Notes under the pieces: model-generated
The model's database searches: none
Seen by the model: only the letters and a program-made list of their open reading frames with translations
What the model was told of the DNA's origin: nothing
Shown: positions 16,723 to 25,596 of the stretch, piece by piece
Position numbering within the stretch: the stretch's first letter is position 1
Layout of the letters: each line of letters begins with the position of its first letter
Translations under genes and position numbers: made by a program
Assembly (NCBI GenBank): GCA_910586765.1
Contig: CAJUJJ010000021.1
Location: 1 to 44,713 of the forward strand
Direction: 5' to 3'
Length of the DNA: 44,713 nt
Source: an uncultured Clostridia bacterium
GTDB lineage: Bacteria > Bacillota > Clostridia > Lachnospirales > Anaerotignaceae

Positions 16723-17382
16723 TTAATCGTCCCAACCTAAAGATTCCAATGTTTCTTCTAATATGTCATCTTGTTTATCTAAAATATCATTTTGCTTTTC
16801 TAATTCGATTACTTGTAAAATATAATCTTTTCTTGATATAGTATTGTTAATATAATTTTGTTCTGCTTGGTCAAGTGAAAGTTCCAGTTGCTTTTCGGCA
16901 AGTTCTACTTCTTTTAATTTTTGTATCATTTGTTCCATATTTGTAGTATCTACCCAATTTTGGGGAAGTGTAATAGGTATTTGATATTCTAAAGCATCAA
17001 TTTGTGCTTCCAGTGTATTTTCTTGTTGTTTTAATGCTGTTTTTTGACTTTGTAATGTATTGGCATCTATTGTGTTTGTATGAAATTGTTGTTCTAATTT
17101 TTCAATATCTGCTTCAATCGCTTTCTCTTCTGCAACCATTTTATAATAATTTTCAATGGTTTCTTCTGTAACAGTAGAGCCTGCTGCGGTATCTATAGAA
17201 GCATTTACAGTTGCAGTAGATGCAGCAGAATTTGATGTGTTTGTATTTGTATTAGAATTTATTGTATTAGTATCAGTTTCTGTAACAGAAGGTACATCAG
17301 GTGGTACTTCAGAAGATGAACCATTACTGTTGCAAGCAGTTATTGTTAACATTAATAATAATAGTGCAATATATTTTTTCAT
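16723..17382 (-). CDS. coiled-coil lipoprotein of unknown function
   Basis: A secreted, lipid-anchored 219-residue protein: signal peptide with lipobox ITAC (Cys about residue 17), a Ser/Thr/Asn-rich tether (about 18-70) and then a long, regular coiled coil to the end (repeated EKLEQQ, KTALKQQENTLEAQI and EKQNDILDKQDDILEETL patterns). The composition is like exported outer-layer spacers or sensor-stalk proteins; no enzyme motif is seen. The start follows AAGGAGG. It is divergent from the PepSY gene over 153 bases, so the two may share a regulatory region. Confidence 0.75.
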   Translation of the reverse strand: MKKYIALLLLMLTITACNSNGSSSEVPPDVPSVTETDTNTINSNTNTNTSNSAASTATVNASIDTAAGSTVTEETIENYYKMVAEEKAIEADIEKLEQQFHTNTIDANTLQSQKTALKQQENTLEAQIDALEYQIPITLPQNWVDTTNMEQMIQKLKEVELAEKQLELSLDQAEQNYINNTISRKDYILQVIELEKQNDILDKQDDILEETLESLGWDD

Positions 17383-17535
17383 ATGATTTTTCCTCCTTTT
17401 TATTATTTAGTATATCAGAAAAATACAAAAATAATATAATTTAAAAAAATTAATTCTTTATTGTTGTTTTTTTCCTATTGTTTTGATATGATATATTTGA
17501 TAGAAAAAAAGATACTATTAAGGGAGGTATTTGGT

Positions 17536-18303
17536 ATGAATTTTGGTAAAAGATTTATGGCATTTTTAGCAACAGGAGCAATTTTGACAATGAGTACATC
17601 ACAAATATTTGCAGCCACATTAACATTAGAACAAGCAAAGAATATTGCTTTAGGTTACGTACCAGAAGAAAGTATACATATTAATACTAAAGAAGAATAT
17701 AATCAATTTGAAATAAAATTGTACAATCAAAAAGACCAGACAACATATGAAATTGATATTGATAAAACAACACAAAAACCTATATCATTTGAAAGTGAAT
17801 TACAATGTCATATAGGAGGAATACAAGTGGTATTGTCTGAGCAACAAGCAAAAGATATTGTATTGCAAGAAATACCGCAAGCACAATTTGTAGCGAGTTA
17901 TTTAGATTGGGACGATGGTATGCAGGAATATAAAATTAGTTTTTATACTGCAAATATACAAGGAAAATATCAAATTAATGCTCAAAATGGTATGATAGTA
18001 GAAAGAGAAATTAAATTTATTGAAAATCAAACTGCTGTAACACCACCACAAATACCAGCAACAGTAAATACAGTAGTACAAAATACTGCAAAACCAACAC
18101 AAACAATGCTTACAATGGAACAGGCAAAACAAATTGCACAGTCAAAAGCACCAAATGCTGTACTTTATGAAATCAAATTGGATAATGATGATGGTAAAAT
18201 GATATATGAAGGTGAAATGAAAGAAGGATATATTGAATATGAATTTGAAATTGACGCAACAACAGGTGTTATAATAGAGTGGGATATAGATATTGACGAT
18301 TGA
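17536..18303 (+). CDS. secreted protein with three PepSY domains
   Basis: An exported 255-residue protein. The signal peptide ends near IFAATL (about residue 28). Three PepSY-type units follow, each opening with the EQAK-like helix (LTLEQAKNIALGYVP, SEQQAKDIVLQEIPQ, LTMEQAKQIAQSKAP) and ending in paired beta strands such as YEFEIDATTGVIIEWDID. A Pro/Thr-rich linker separates units 2 and 3. PepSY domains are known mainly as protease inhibitors or propeptides; the target is unknown. I start at ATG 17536, after GGGAGG; the frame is open back to 17461 but without a ribosome site. Confidence 0.87.
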   Translation: MNFGKRFMAFLATGAILTMSTSQIFAATLTLEQAKNIALGYVPEESIHINTKEEYNQFEIKLYNQKDQTTYEIDIDKTTQKPISFESELQCHIGGIQVVLSEQQAKDIVLQEIPQAQFVASYLDWDDGMQEYKISFYTANIQGKYQINAQNGMIVEREIKFIENQTAVTPPQIPATVNTVVQNTAKPTQTMLTMEQAKQIAQSKAPNAVLYEIKLDNDDGKMIYEGEMKEGYIEYEFEIDATTGVIIEWDIDIDD

Positions 18304-18310
18304 TAAAATA

Positions 18311-18351
18311 AAAAAAGACATTGAAAAGTTTTTGCTTTCAATGTCTTTTTT
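18311..18351. terminator. bidirectional terminator between PepSY and RpiR genes
   Basis: A perfect 16-base stem (18311-18326 with 18336-18351) with a nine-base loop. One arm starts with six A, the other ends with six T, so it stops both converging genes. Confidence 0.92.
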
Positions 18352-18352
18352 G

Positions 18353-19216
18353 TTAAAATAGTCCAACTTTTGAAAGATATTTGTCTATTTTTTTGAGTTT
18401 GTCTTCATTAGAATAACCAACTTTTTTACTAATAAAAGAGCAAAGCAATTCACAAGCAAATACAACAGAAACATAAGAATTAAAAAAAGTGTTGCTGTCT
18501 ACACTGATTGTTAAAAGTTGTGTAGCATATTGTGCTAGGGGAGAGCTTGCTTTATCTGTTAAAAGTAATATTTTAGCACCTGCGTCATATGCCATTTGTG
18601 CAGCAAGTAAATCCATTTCAGAATAACGAGGAAAACTAATAGCAATTAAACAATCGTTTTCTGTAATGTCAGATAAATGGTCTATTACATTAAGTGCTGG
18701 ATAAGATGTTTCGTGTACATTAGGCAGCATATGTTTTAAAAGCAATAGAAGCATATCACCAGTACCAGAATTTGCACGAGAGGCTAATATATATTTGTGA
18801 TGGCTTGATATTAATGTATCACTTGCTTGTTCAAATGCTTGTATGTCATTTGCATTAATCAGTGTTTTAATATTTTTTAAAATATTTGAAAAATAAGACT
18901 CTACAATGCTGTTCTGGTCTAATTTTCCTATACTTAATTTTAAGCGTTCTGAAGGAACAGTGATATTTTCAGAAAGACTGTTTATTCTGTCTGTATATGT
19001 TTTTCGTATTGTTCTTTGAAAATCCATAAAACCAGAATAGCCTAATGTACGAGCAAAACGAATGACAGAGGAGTCACTTACATGCAGCCTTTTTGCCATA
19101 TCTGTTGATGTAATAAAACACGCCTCTGCAAAATGGTCTAAAACAAACTCTGCAATAATTTTTTCTTTTTTTGTTAATCGTATGCCTTTCATTTGGTTTC
19201 TAAGTTCTTCTGTCAT
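18353..19216 (-). CDS. MurR/RpiR-family transcriptional regulator
   Basis: A sugar-phosphate-responsive regulator of 287 residues. The N-terminal HTH_6 domain (about residues 5-80) contains FITSTDMAKRLHVSDSSVIR and FARTLGYSGFMDFQ; the C-terminal SIS domain (about 130-265) has the SRANSGTGDMLLLLLKHML and CLIAISFPRYSEMDLLAA segments. Start: ATG after GGGGTGA. No sugar enzyme or transporter gene is adjacent, so its regulon is elsewhere or unknown. Confidence 0.9.
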   Translation of the reverse strand: MTEELRNQMKGIRLTKKEKIIAEFVLDHFAEACFITSTDMAKRLHVSDSSVIRFARTLGYSGFMDFQRTIRKTYTDRINSLSENITVPSERLKLSIGKLDQNSIVESYFSNILKNIKTLINANDIQAFEQASDTLISSHHKYILASRANSGTGDMLLLLLKHMLPNVHETSYPALNVIDHLSDITENDCLIAISFPRYSEMDLLAAQMAYDAGAKILLLTDKASSPLAQYATQLLTISVDSNTFFNSYVSVVFACELLCSFISKKVGYSNEDKLKKIDKYLSKVGLF

Positions 19217-19405
19217 ATTTTAATCACCCCAAATTTATCAGATGTTAGTAATGTAGATAGGATTAATTTGTAGTTATATGTAAATTAAAACGAATTGTAT
19301 CGTTGTTATAATTGATATTTAACCACAATATGGAATTATTTTCAATAAAAAAAGTATACAAAAAACAAATATTATTAAAATTTTTATTTTTTTTATAAAA
19401 TTTTG
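19217..19405. other. AT-rich intergenic region between RpiR and the CIRCE promoter
   Basis: This is the left part of a 333-base gene-free stretch between two divergent genes. I see no gene and no clear hairpin here; it presumably holds the leftward promoter of the RpiR gene. The right part holds CIRCE, a promoter and a mini-ORF, listed separately. Confidence 0.6.
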
Positions 19406-19432
19406 TTAGCACTCTTTACAAGTGAGTGCTAA
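19406..19432. promoter_or_regulatory. CIRCE element (HrcA operator)
   Basis: TTAGCACTC, nine bases, GAGTGCTAA: an exact match to the CIRCE consensus bound by the heat-shock repressor HrcA. It overlaps the promoter at 19415-19443 and controls the transcript that includes clpB. Confidence 0.97.
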
Positions 19433-19443
19433 TAGTGTATACT
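19415..19443 (+). promoter_or_regulatory. sigma-A promoter embedded in CIRCE
   Basis: TTTACA (19415-19420), 17 bases, TATACT (19438-19443). The -35 box lies in the CIRCE spacer, so bound HrcA would block RNA polymerase. Confidence 0.8.
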
Positions 19444-19485
19444 GAGAACGTAAAATAAATAAAAAAGAAAAAGGAAGTCTTTTAT

Positions 19486-19515
19486 ATGAAATGGAATAAA
19501 TGTTATTTTTGGTAG
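19486..19515 (+). CDS. nine-codon mini-ORF, possible leader peptide
   Basis: ATG at 19486 follows AAGGAAG (19471-19477) with good spacing and encodes MKWNKCYFW before TAG. It is the first translatable frame of the heat-shock transcript, and a third of it is Trp/Tyr/Phe. It could be a regulatory leader or merely fortuitous; no attenuator hairpin is evident between it and 19550. Confidence 0.25.
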   Translation: MKWNKCYFW

Positions 19516-19549
19516 TAATACTATAGCAAAGTGCAAAGGAAGAATAAAA

Positions 19550-20071
19550 ATGATATTAGGAAATCCATATAAATTTGCTATTATTATACAAACAATAAAA
19601 CAATGGAATGAAAATGAAAGTACTGATAATCCATTTTGTAATGGTGTATTGCTTTTTTGTATTGATGGCAATATTTATACAGAAAAAATTATAACAGCAA
19701 CATTAAAAACAGAAGTAAATGTATTATTAGAAAATTTACATACTATTTCTGTGAATAAAGAAATATATCCTATGAAAAAAGAAAAAGCGTTTAAAAAAAT
19801 GTATCATATTATATTTTCAGAAGAAAATGCTAATAATAGTTATCGTTTTGACATATCACCATATTGTTTTTTAGATAGTCAATATTATATATTTGCAGTG
19901 AGTGATGGTAATAATATAAGAATTTTAGCAAGTAAATTAAAATATATCAAAAAGTATTCTACTCATAAATTAAAAAATATTAACATTAGTGAAGCTATTA
20001 TTAGTATGAAAGAATTAAATGATATAATATATAAATTAGAAAATTTTGATTATCTTTATGATATAACATAA
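19550..20071 (+). CDS. Imm42-like immunity family protein
   Basis: A 173-residue cytosolic protein. Its beginning (MILGNPYKFAIIIQTIKQWN, then NPFCNGVLLFCIDGNIYTEKI) matches what I know of Imm42, an immunity family associated with polymorphic and contact-dependent toxins; the match rests on memory of the family pattern and has not been searched. The centre SYRFDISPYCFLDSQYYIFAV also fits. No toxin gene is adjacent. Start: ATG after AAGGAAG. It lies between the CIRCE promoter and clpB (28 bases from clpB) with no terminator, so it should be heat-induced with clpB. Confidence 0.6.
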   Translation: MILGNPYKFAIIIQTIKQWNENESTDNPFCNGVLLFCIDGNIYTEKIITATLKTEVNVLLENLHTISVNKEIYPMKKEKAFKKMYHIIFSEENANNSYRFDISPYCFLDSQYYIFAVSDGNNIRILASKLKYIKKYSTHKLKNINISEAIISMKELNDIIYKLENFDYLYDIT

Positions 20072-20099
20072 ATTGTGTAATATTTAAGGAGGTAATATT

Positions 20100-22697
20100 A
20101 TGAATTTACAAAAATATACACAAAAATCTATTGAAGCAATACAAAATACACAAGCAGTTGCAGCAGAATATCAAAATCCTCAAATTGAACAGCAGCATTT
20201 GTTATATACATTGTTAACACAACAAGAGGGGCTAATACCACAACTTTTAATTAACATAGGGGTAAATATCAATGGTATTGTAAATACAGTGCAAGAAGAA
20301 ATAGCAAAATTGCCTCATGTTTCAGGGAGCAGAGAAGCTACAAAAGTTTACATTGCAGCTGATGTAGACAAAGTTTTTGTAAAATCAGAAAAATTAGCAG
20401 ATAGTATGAAAGATGACTATGTATCAGTAGAGCATTTATTTTTATCTCTCATTACAAGCCCTAATAGTGTATTAAAAAGAATATTTGAGGAGTATAACAT
20501 AGATAGAACAAATTTTACAAAAGCACTTGTAAAAGTAAGAGGAAATACAAGAGTAACAAGTGATAGCCCAGAAGAAACATATGATGCACTAAAAAAATAT
20601 GGTACAGATTTAGTAGAGAAAGCAAGAAATCAAAAATTAGACCCTGTTATAGGTAGAGATGATGAAATTAGAAATGTCATTAGAATATTATCAAGAAAAA
20701 CAAAAAATAATCCTGTGCTGATAGGAGAACCTGGAGTCGGTAAAACAGCTATAGCAGAAGGTTTAGCACAAAGAATTGTAAAAGAAGACGTTCCAAATAG
20801 TTTGAAAGAAAAAACAATATTTTCTCTTGATATGGGCTCTCTTATTGCAGGGGCAAAGTTTAGGGGAGAATTTGAGGAAAGACTAAAAGCAGTATTAAAT
20901 GAAGTCAAAAAAAGCGATGGTAAAATTATATTGTTTATAGATGAACTGCATACTATTGTAGGAGCAGGAAAAACAGATGGTGCTATGGACGCAGGCAATT
21001 TGTTAAAACCTATGTTAGCAAGAGGAGAATTACACTGTATTGGAGCAACAACATTAAATGAATATAAACAATATATTGAAAAAGACCCTGCGTTGGAAAG
21101 AAGATTTCAGCCTGTGCTTGTAAGTGAGCCAACAGTAGAAGATACTATTGCTATATTGAGAGGACTAAAAGAAAGATATGAAGTATATCATGGTGTAAAA
21201 ATACAAGACCAAGCAATTATCGCAGCGGCAACACTTTCTAATCGATATATTTCAGATAGATTTTTGCCAGATAAGGCCATAGACTTGATTGATGAAGCTT
21301 GTGCTATGATAAGAACAGAAATTGACTCTATGCCTACAGAATTAGATGTCATACAAAGAAAAATTATACAATATGAAATTGAAGAAGCAGCACTTAAAAA
21401 AGAAAATGATAAAATATCAAAAGAACATTTGGAAGAAATACAAAAGGAACTAGCAGAAACGAGAGAACATTTTAATCAGTTAAAGGCAAAATGGGAAAAT
21501 GAAAAAGCTGATATTAATAGTGTACAGAAATTGAGAGAGCAAATAGAAAGTACAAACAGTGAAATTGAAGCAGCAGAGAGAAAATATGACTTGAATAAAG
21601 CGGCAGAATTAAAATATGGCAAATTGCCTCAATTACAGAAGGAATTAGAACAAAAAGAAATAGAAGCAGAACAAAATGGTATGAAAAATTCATTGCTTCG
21701 TGATAAAGTAACAGAGGAAGAAATTGCTAGAATTATAGAAAGATGGACAGGAATACCAGTATCAAAACTGATGGAAGGAGAAAAAGAAAAACTAATTCAT
21801 TTAGAAGAAATACTTCACGAGAGAGTAATAGGACAAGAAGAAGCCGTTACAAAAGTTTCTGAAGCGATTATTAGAAGTAGAGCAGGTATACAAAATCCTA
21901 ATAGACCAATAGGCTCATTTTTGTTTTTAGGTCCAACAGGTGTTGGTAAAACAGAATTAGCAAAATCACTTGCAGAATGTTTGTTTGATGATGAAAAAAA
22001 TATGATACGTATTGATATGACGGAGTATATGGAGAAGTTTTCTGTATCCCGTTTGATAGGAGCACCTCCAGGATATGTAGGATATGAAGAAGGCGGACAA
22101 CTTACAGAAGCAGTTAGAAGAAAACCTTATGCTGTAGTATTGTTTGATGAGGTAGAAAAAGCACACCCAGATGTATTTAATATATTGCTTCAAGTGCTTG
22201 ATGATGGACATATTACAGATTCTCAAGGCAGAACAGTTGACTTTAAAAATACTATTATCATATTAACATCAAATTTAGGTTCTCCTTATTTGCTAGATGG
22301 CATAGATGAGCAGGGAGAAATTAAAGAAGACGCTAAAATAAAAGTAGGAGAACTTTTAAGAAAATCATTCAGACCAGAGTTTTTAAATAGGCTAGATGAA
22401 ATTGTATTTTATAAACCATTGACAAAACAAAATATTACAAATATCATTGATTTGATATTGAAAGACCTCAATAAGAGAATGGCTGAAAAACAACTGCAAT
22501 GTGTTGTTACAGAAAGTGCAAAGCAACTTATTATTGAACAGGCATATGACCCTGTTTATGGTGCAAGACCACTGAAAAGATATGTACAAAGACACGTTGA
22601 AACACTTATTGCCAAAAAAATAATACAGGAAGATTTAGAACCAGATACTGTATTGACGGTAGATGTAGATGACAGAAACAATTTATTTGTAAAATAA
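20100..22697 (+). CDS. clpB: ATP-dependent disaggregase ClpB
   Basis: A hexameric AAA+ chaperone that solubilises aggregated protein together with DnaK. The 865-residue protein is full length: N domain (about residues 1-145), first AAA+ module with Walker A GEPGVGKTA and Walker B ILFIDELH, the coiled-coil middle domain (about 405-525) that separates ClpB from ClpC-type proteins, and the second AAA+ module with GPTGVGKTE and VVLFDEVEKAHPDVFNILL. GAMDAGNLLKPMLARGELH pore/sensor segments are intact. It is regulated through the CIRCE promoter upstream. AGGAGG precedes the ATG. Confidence 0.97.
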   Translation: MNLQKYTQKSIEAIQNTQAVAAEYQNPQIEQQHLLYTLLTQQEGLIPQLLINIGVNINGIVNTVQEEIAKLPHVSGSREATKVYIAADVDKVFVKSEKLADSMKDDYVSVEHLFLSLITSPNSVLKRIFEEYNIDRTNFTKALVKVRGNTRVTSDSPEETYDALKKYGTDLVEKARNQKLDPVIGRDDEIRNVIRILSRKTKNNPVLIGEPGVGKTAIAEGLAQRIVKEDVPNSLKEKTIFSLDMGSLIAGAKFRGEFEERLKAVLNEVKKSDGKIILFIDELHTIVGAGKTDGAMDAGNLLKPMLARGELHCIGATTLNEYKQYIEKDPALERRFQPVLVSEPTVEDTIAILRGLKERYEVYHGVKIQDQAIIAAATLSNRYISDRFLPDKAIDLIDEACAMIRTEIDSMPTELDVIQRKIIQYEIEEAALKKENDKISKEHLEEIQKELAETREHFNQLKAKWENEKADINSVQKLREQIESTNSEIEAAERKYDLNKAAELKYGKLPQLQKELEQKEIEAEQNGMKNSLLRDKVTEEEIARIIERWTGIPVSKLMEGEKEKLIHLEEILHERVIGQEEAVTKVSEAIIRSRAGIQNPNRPIGSFLFLGPTGVGKTELAKSLAECLFDDEKNMIRIDMTEYMEKFSVSRLIGAPPGYVGYEEGGQLTEAVRRKPYAVVLFDEVEKAHPDVFNILLQVLDDGHITDSQGRTVDFKNTIIILTSNLGSPYLLDGIDEQGEIKEDAKIKVGELLRKSFRPEFLNRLDEIVFYKPLTKQNITNIIDLILKDLNKRMAEKQLQCVVTESAKQLIIEQAYDPVYGARPLKRYVQRHVETLIAKKIIQEDLEPDTVLTVDVDDRNNLFVK

Positions 22698-22726
22698 TGT
22701 TTGCTGTAATGAATTGCAATTTTGTA

Positions 22727-22755
22727 TTGATAGATGGCAAAAAATGAGATATAAT
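22727..22755 (+). promoter_or_regulatory. sigma-A promoter of purH
   Basis: TTGATA (22727-22732), 17 bases, TATAAT (22750-22755). Transcription would begin about 22762, just before the riboswitch fold. Confidence 0.75.
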
Positions 22756-22770
22756 AAAAAAAATGAATGA

Positions 22771-22869
22771 GCATTTGTATAACTGGCGGAAGTAGATAGA
22801 ACTACAGGGAGTACAAATGAAAAAGCCGACCGCCTGGGCATCACATAGAAATACCCAGACGGTTTTTTT
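22771..22869 (+). ncRNA. ZTP (pfl) riboswitch with overlapping terminator
   Basis: A leader RNA sensing the folate-stress alarmone ZTP/ZMP. The outer helix is ATTTGTAT (22773-22780) with GTACAAAT (22811-22818); the conserved core AACTGGCGGAAGTAG follows the first strand, and the highly conserved GCCGACCGCCTGGGCA (22825-22840) completes the pseudoknot. That 3' element is also the left arm of the terminator CCGCCTGGG (22830-22838)/CCCAGACGG (22854-22862) with seven T. Ligand binding should therefore prevent termination and turn on purH, whose product consumes ZMP. Confidence 0.93.
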
Positions 22870-22907
22870 ATGTGACAAAATGGGAGTAATATAAGGAGGA
22901 TATTTTT

Positions 22908-24464
22908 ATGAAACGTGCGTTAATTAGTGTATCTGATAAAACAGGCATAGTAGAATTTGCAAAAGAGTTGTCCAGTTTAGGAGTAGAAATTATATCTACA
23001 GGAGGAACTTATCATACATTACAAAATGCTGGTATTTCTTGCATTGGTATATCAAGTGTGACTAATTTTCCAGAGTGCTTAGATGGCAGAGTAAAAACAT
23101 TACACCCTTCCATACATGCTGGTATACTTGCTATAAGAGGAAATGCAGAACATATGAAACAGCTTTCAGAATTAGGCATTGATACCATAGATATGGTAAT
23201 TGTAAATTTGTATCCATTTAAACAAACAATATTAAAAGAAGGTGTCACAAGAGAGCAAGCAATAGAAAATATTGACATTGGCGGGCCAACTATGATAAGA
23301 GCTGCAGCAAAAAATTATCAAGATGTTGCAGTTATTATTGACCCAGAAGATTATAACAAAGTGCTTTCAGAATTAAAACAAAATAATGATATTTCATTAG
23401 AAACAAAATTTTATTTAAGTGCTAAAGTGTTTATGCACACAGCACATTATGACAGTTTGATAGCAGATTATATGAAAAAACAGGCAGGTATAGAACAATT
23501 TCCAAATACATTGAGTTTGACATATGAAAAAGTGCAGGAAATGAGATATGGAGAAAATCCACATCAAAAAGCAGCATTTTATGCAGAAGTAGGAAATAGC
23601 AAAGGTGTTTTGACAAATGCAGTACAGCTTCATGGAAAAGAACTTTCATTTAATAATATCAATGATACGAATGGTGCTTTGGAACTTTTGAAAGAATATG
23701 ACGAGCCTACTATTGTGGCTTGTAAACACGCTAATCCTTGTGGTGTAGCAAGTGCAGAAAATATTTATGATGCTTATATGAAGGCATACAATTCAGACCC
23801 AGTTTCTATATTTGGAGGTATTATTGTTTCAAATAGAGAAATAGATAAAAAGACAGCAGAAGAAATTAACAAAATATTTGTAGAAATTGTACTTGCACCA
23901 TCTTTTGAAAAAGAAGCGATTGAAATATTAGAAAAAAAGAAAAATATTCGTTTAATGACATTGCAGGATATTACACAAAAACAGCCAGCAGGTTCTATTG
24001 ACATCAAAAAAGTATCTGGTGGTATATTAGTACAAGATATAGATAATGAATTGCTTGTGGAAAAAGATTTAAAAGTAGTAACACAAAGAAAACCTTCTGA
24101 TAAAGAAATGGAAGATTTGTTATTTACATGGAAAATGGTAAAATATACAAAATCAAATGGTATTGCTATAGGAAAAGACAAACAATCTGTAGGCATTGGA
24201 CCAGGACAGGTAAATAGAATATGGGCTTGTGAGCAGGCAATAGAACATGGTATAAACCATTTGGGAGAAGAAACAGTAAAAGGTGCTGTATTAGCTTCTG
24301 ATGCCTTTTTCCCATTCCCAGACTGTGTAGAAGCGTGTGCAAAAGCAGGCATTACAGCAATTATACAACCAGGTGGTTCTATACGTGACCAGGAATCCAT
24401 TGATGCGTGTGATAAAGCAGGTATTGCTATGATATTTACAGGTATGAGACATTTTAGACATTAA
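22908..24464 (+). CDS. purH: bifunctional AICAR formyltransferase/IMP cyclohydrolase
   Basis: Catalyses the last two steps of IMP synthesis: ZMP (AICAR) plus 10-formyl-tetrahydrofolate to FAICAR, then ring closure to IMP. The N-terminal cyclohydrolase (MGS-like, about residues 1-190) shows SDKTGIVEFAKEL, STGGTYHTL and KTLHPSIHAGIL. The C-terminal transformylase holds the catalytic KHANPCG motif and QPGGSIRDQE, and the protein ends in GMRHFRH as usual. Its 518 residues match the family. It stands alone rather than in a pur cluster and is under the ZTP riboswitch. AAGGAGG precedes the ATG. Confidence 0.97.
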   Translation: MKRALISVSDKTGIVEFAKELSSLGVEIISTGGTYHTLQNAGISCIGISSVTNFPECLDGRVKTLHPSIHAGILAIRGNAEHMKQLSELGIDTIDMVIVNLYPFKQTILKEGVTREQAIENIDIGGPTMIRAAAKNYQDVAVIIDPEDYNKVLSELKQNNDISLETKFYLSAKVFMHTAHYDSLIADYMKKQAGIEQFPNTLSLTYEKVQEMRYGENPHQKAAFYAEVGNSKGVLTNAVQLHGKELSFNNINDTNGALELLKEYDEPTIVACKHANPCGVASAENIYDAYMKAYNSDPVSIFGGIIVSNREIDKKTAEEINKIFVEIVLAPSFEKEAIEILEKKKNIRLMTLQDITQKQPAGSIDIKKVSGGILVQDIDNELLVEKDLKVVTQRKPSDKEMEDLLFTWKMVKYTKSNGIAIGKDKQSVGIGPGQVNRIWACEQAIEHGINHLGEETVKGAVLASDAFFPFPDCVEACAKAGITAIIQPGGSIRDQESIDACDKAGIAMIFTGMRHFRH

Positions 24465-24497
24465 AAAGTAATTTAACTACATAAAACTATTTTAACA

Positions 24498-24536
24498 CCC
24501 TCTGCAAATAAAATAAAAATTTGCAGAGGGGATTTT
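24498..24536 (+). terminator. intrinsic terminator after purH
   Basis: CCCTCTGCAAAT (24498-24509) pairs perfectly with ATTTGCAGAGGG (24519-24530), followed by GATTTTAT. The T tract is short but the 12-base stem is strong. Confidence 0.8.
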
Positions 24537-24552
24537 ATAATAGGGAGGAATT

Positions 24553-25596
24553 ATGAAAGATTTAAGTAATATTGTACAACATTTGGTGCTGTGGTATCAA
24601 AAAAATGCACGTGTGTTGCCTTGGAGAGAAAATGTAACAGCATATGGTGTATGGGTATCTGAAATTATGTTGCAGCAGACAAGAGTGGAAGCAGTAAAAG
24701 AGTATTATGTGCGATTTTTGGAAGAATTACCTACAGTAAAACAATTAGCAGAAGTGTCTGACGAAAAACTATTAAAACTTTGGCAAGGATTGGGATATTA
24801 CAGCAGAGCAAAAAATTTAAAAAAGGCTGCTATAGAAATTATGGACAAATATTGTGGAGAAATTCCTAACGATTATAATGAATTGCTAAAATTAAAAGGA
24901 ATAGGAGAATATACGGCAGGAGCAATTTGCTCTATTGCTTTTGGACAGCCTGAGGCGGCAATAGACGGCAATGTTTTAAGAGTGATGACACGATTATATG
25001 CAGATGATAGAGATATTATGGATAAAACATTGAGAAAAGAATATACAGAAAGTATTAAACAAGTTTTAAAATGTACTCAGCCTAATATTTTTAATCAGGC
25101 ATTGATGGAATTGGGAGCAACGATTTGTTTGCCGAATGGCACACCAAAGTGTGAACAATGTCCTATAAAACAACATTGTAAAGCATATGAAAAAAACAAT
25201 GTATTAGAATTTCCTCATAAAGCAGCAAAAAAACAAAGGCGTATTGAAAATCGTATGATGTTTTTTATATTGTGTCAAAATAAATTGGCACTACATAAAA
25301 GAGAAGAAAAAGGATTGCTTTCTAATTTATGGGAATTGCCTAATGCCTTAACAGAAAAAACAAATATAGAACAGCTTTCACAATGGGGGATAAATTATAC
25401 TGCTGTAAAAGATATGGGAAAAGCAAAACATATTTTTACGCATATAGAGTGGCATATGGAAGGATATTTTGTAAATGCAAGCTCTTTTGAAAATAGTTCT
25501 GATTTTGTGTGGGTAACACAATATGATTTGCAACAAAAATATGCTTTGCCTTCTGCATTTAGCAAATATATAAAAAAAGGGTGGGATATGGTATGA
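24553..25596 (+). CDS. mutY: A/G-specific adenine glycosylase
   Basis: Removes adenine mispaired with 8-oxoguanine. The 347-residue protein has the helix-hairpin-helix glycosylase domain with the catalytic Glu in SEIMLQQTRVEAV (about residue 37), the hairpin LKGIGEYTAGAI and catalytic Asp in AAIDGNVLRV (about 139). The iron-sulfur cysteines follow as C-x7-C-x2-C-x5-C in the CLPNGTPKCEQCPIKQHC region. A C-terminal NUDIX-like 8-oxoG recognition domain contains FTHIEWHMEGY. GGGAGG precedes the ATG. Its stop overlaps the start of the next gene by four bases. Confidence 0.95.
   Translation: MKDLSNIVQHLVLWYQKNARVLPWRENVTAYGVWVSEIMLQQTRVEAVKEYYVRFLEELPTVKQLAEVSDEKLLKLWQGLGYYSRAKNLKKAAIEIMDKYCGEIPNDYNELLKLKGIGEYTAGAICSIAFGQPEAAIDGNVLRVMTRLYADDRDIMDKTLRKEYTESIKQVLKCTQPNIFNQALMELGATICLPNGTPKCEQCPIKQHCKAYEKNNVLEFPHKAAKKQRRIENRMMFFILCQNKLALHKREEKGLLSNLWELPNALTEKTNIEQLSQWGINYTAVKDMGKAKHIFTHIEWHMEGYFVNASSFENSSDFVWVTQYDLQQKYALPSAFSKYIKKGWDMV

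Noticed and set aside
23774..24400. 208-codon minus-strand frame inside purH
   Set aside because: Its composition (Ser/Cys/Phe/Pro rich) is that of a reversed A-rich gene, and purH is complete and conserved on the other strand.
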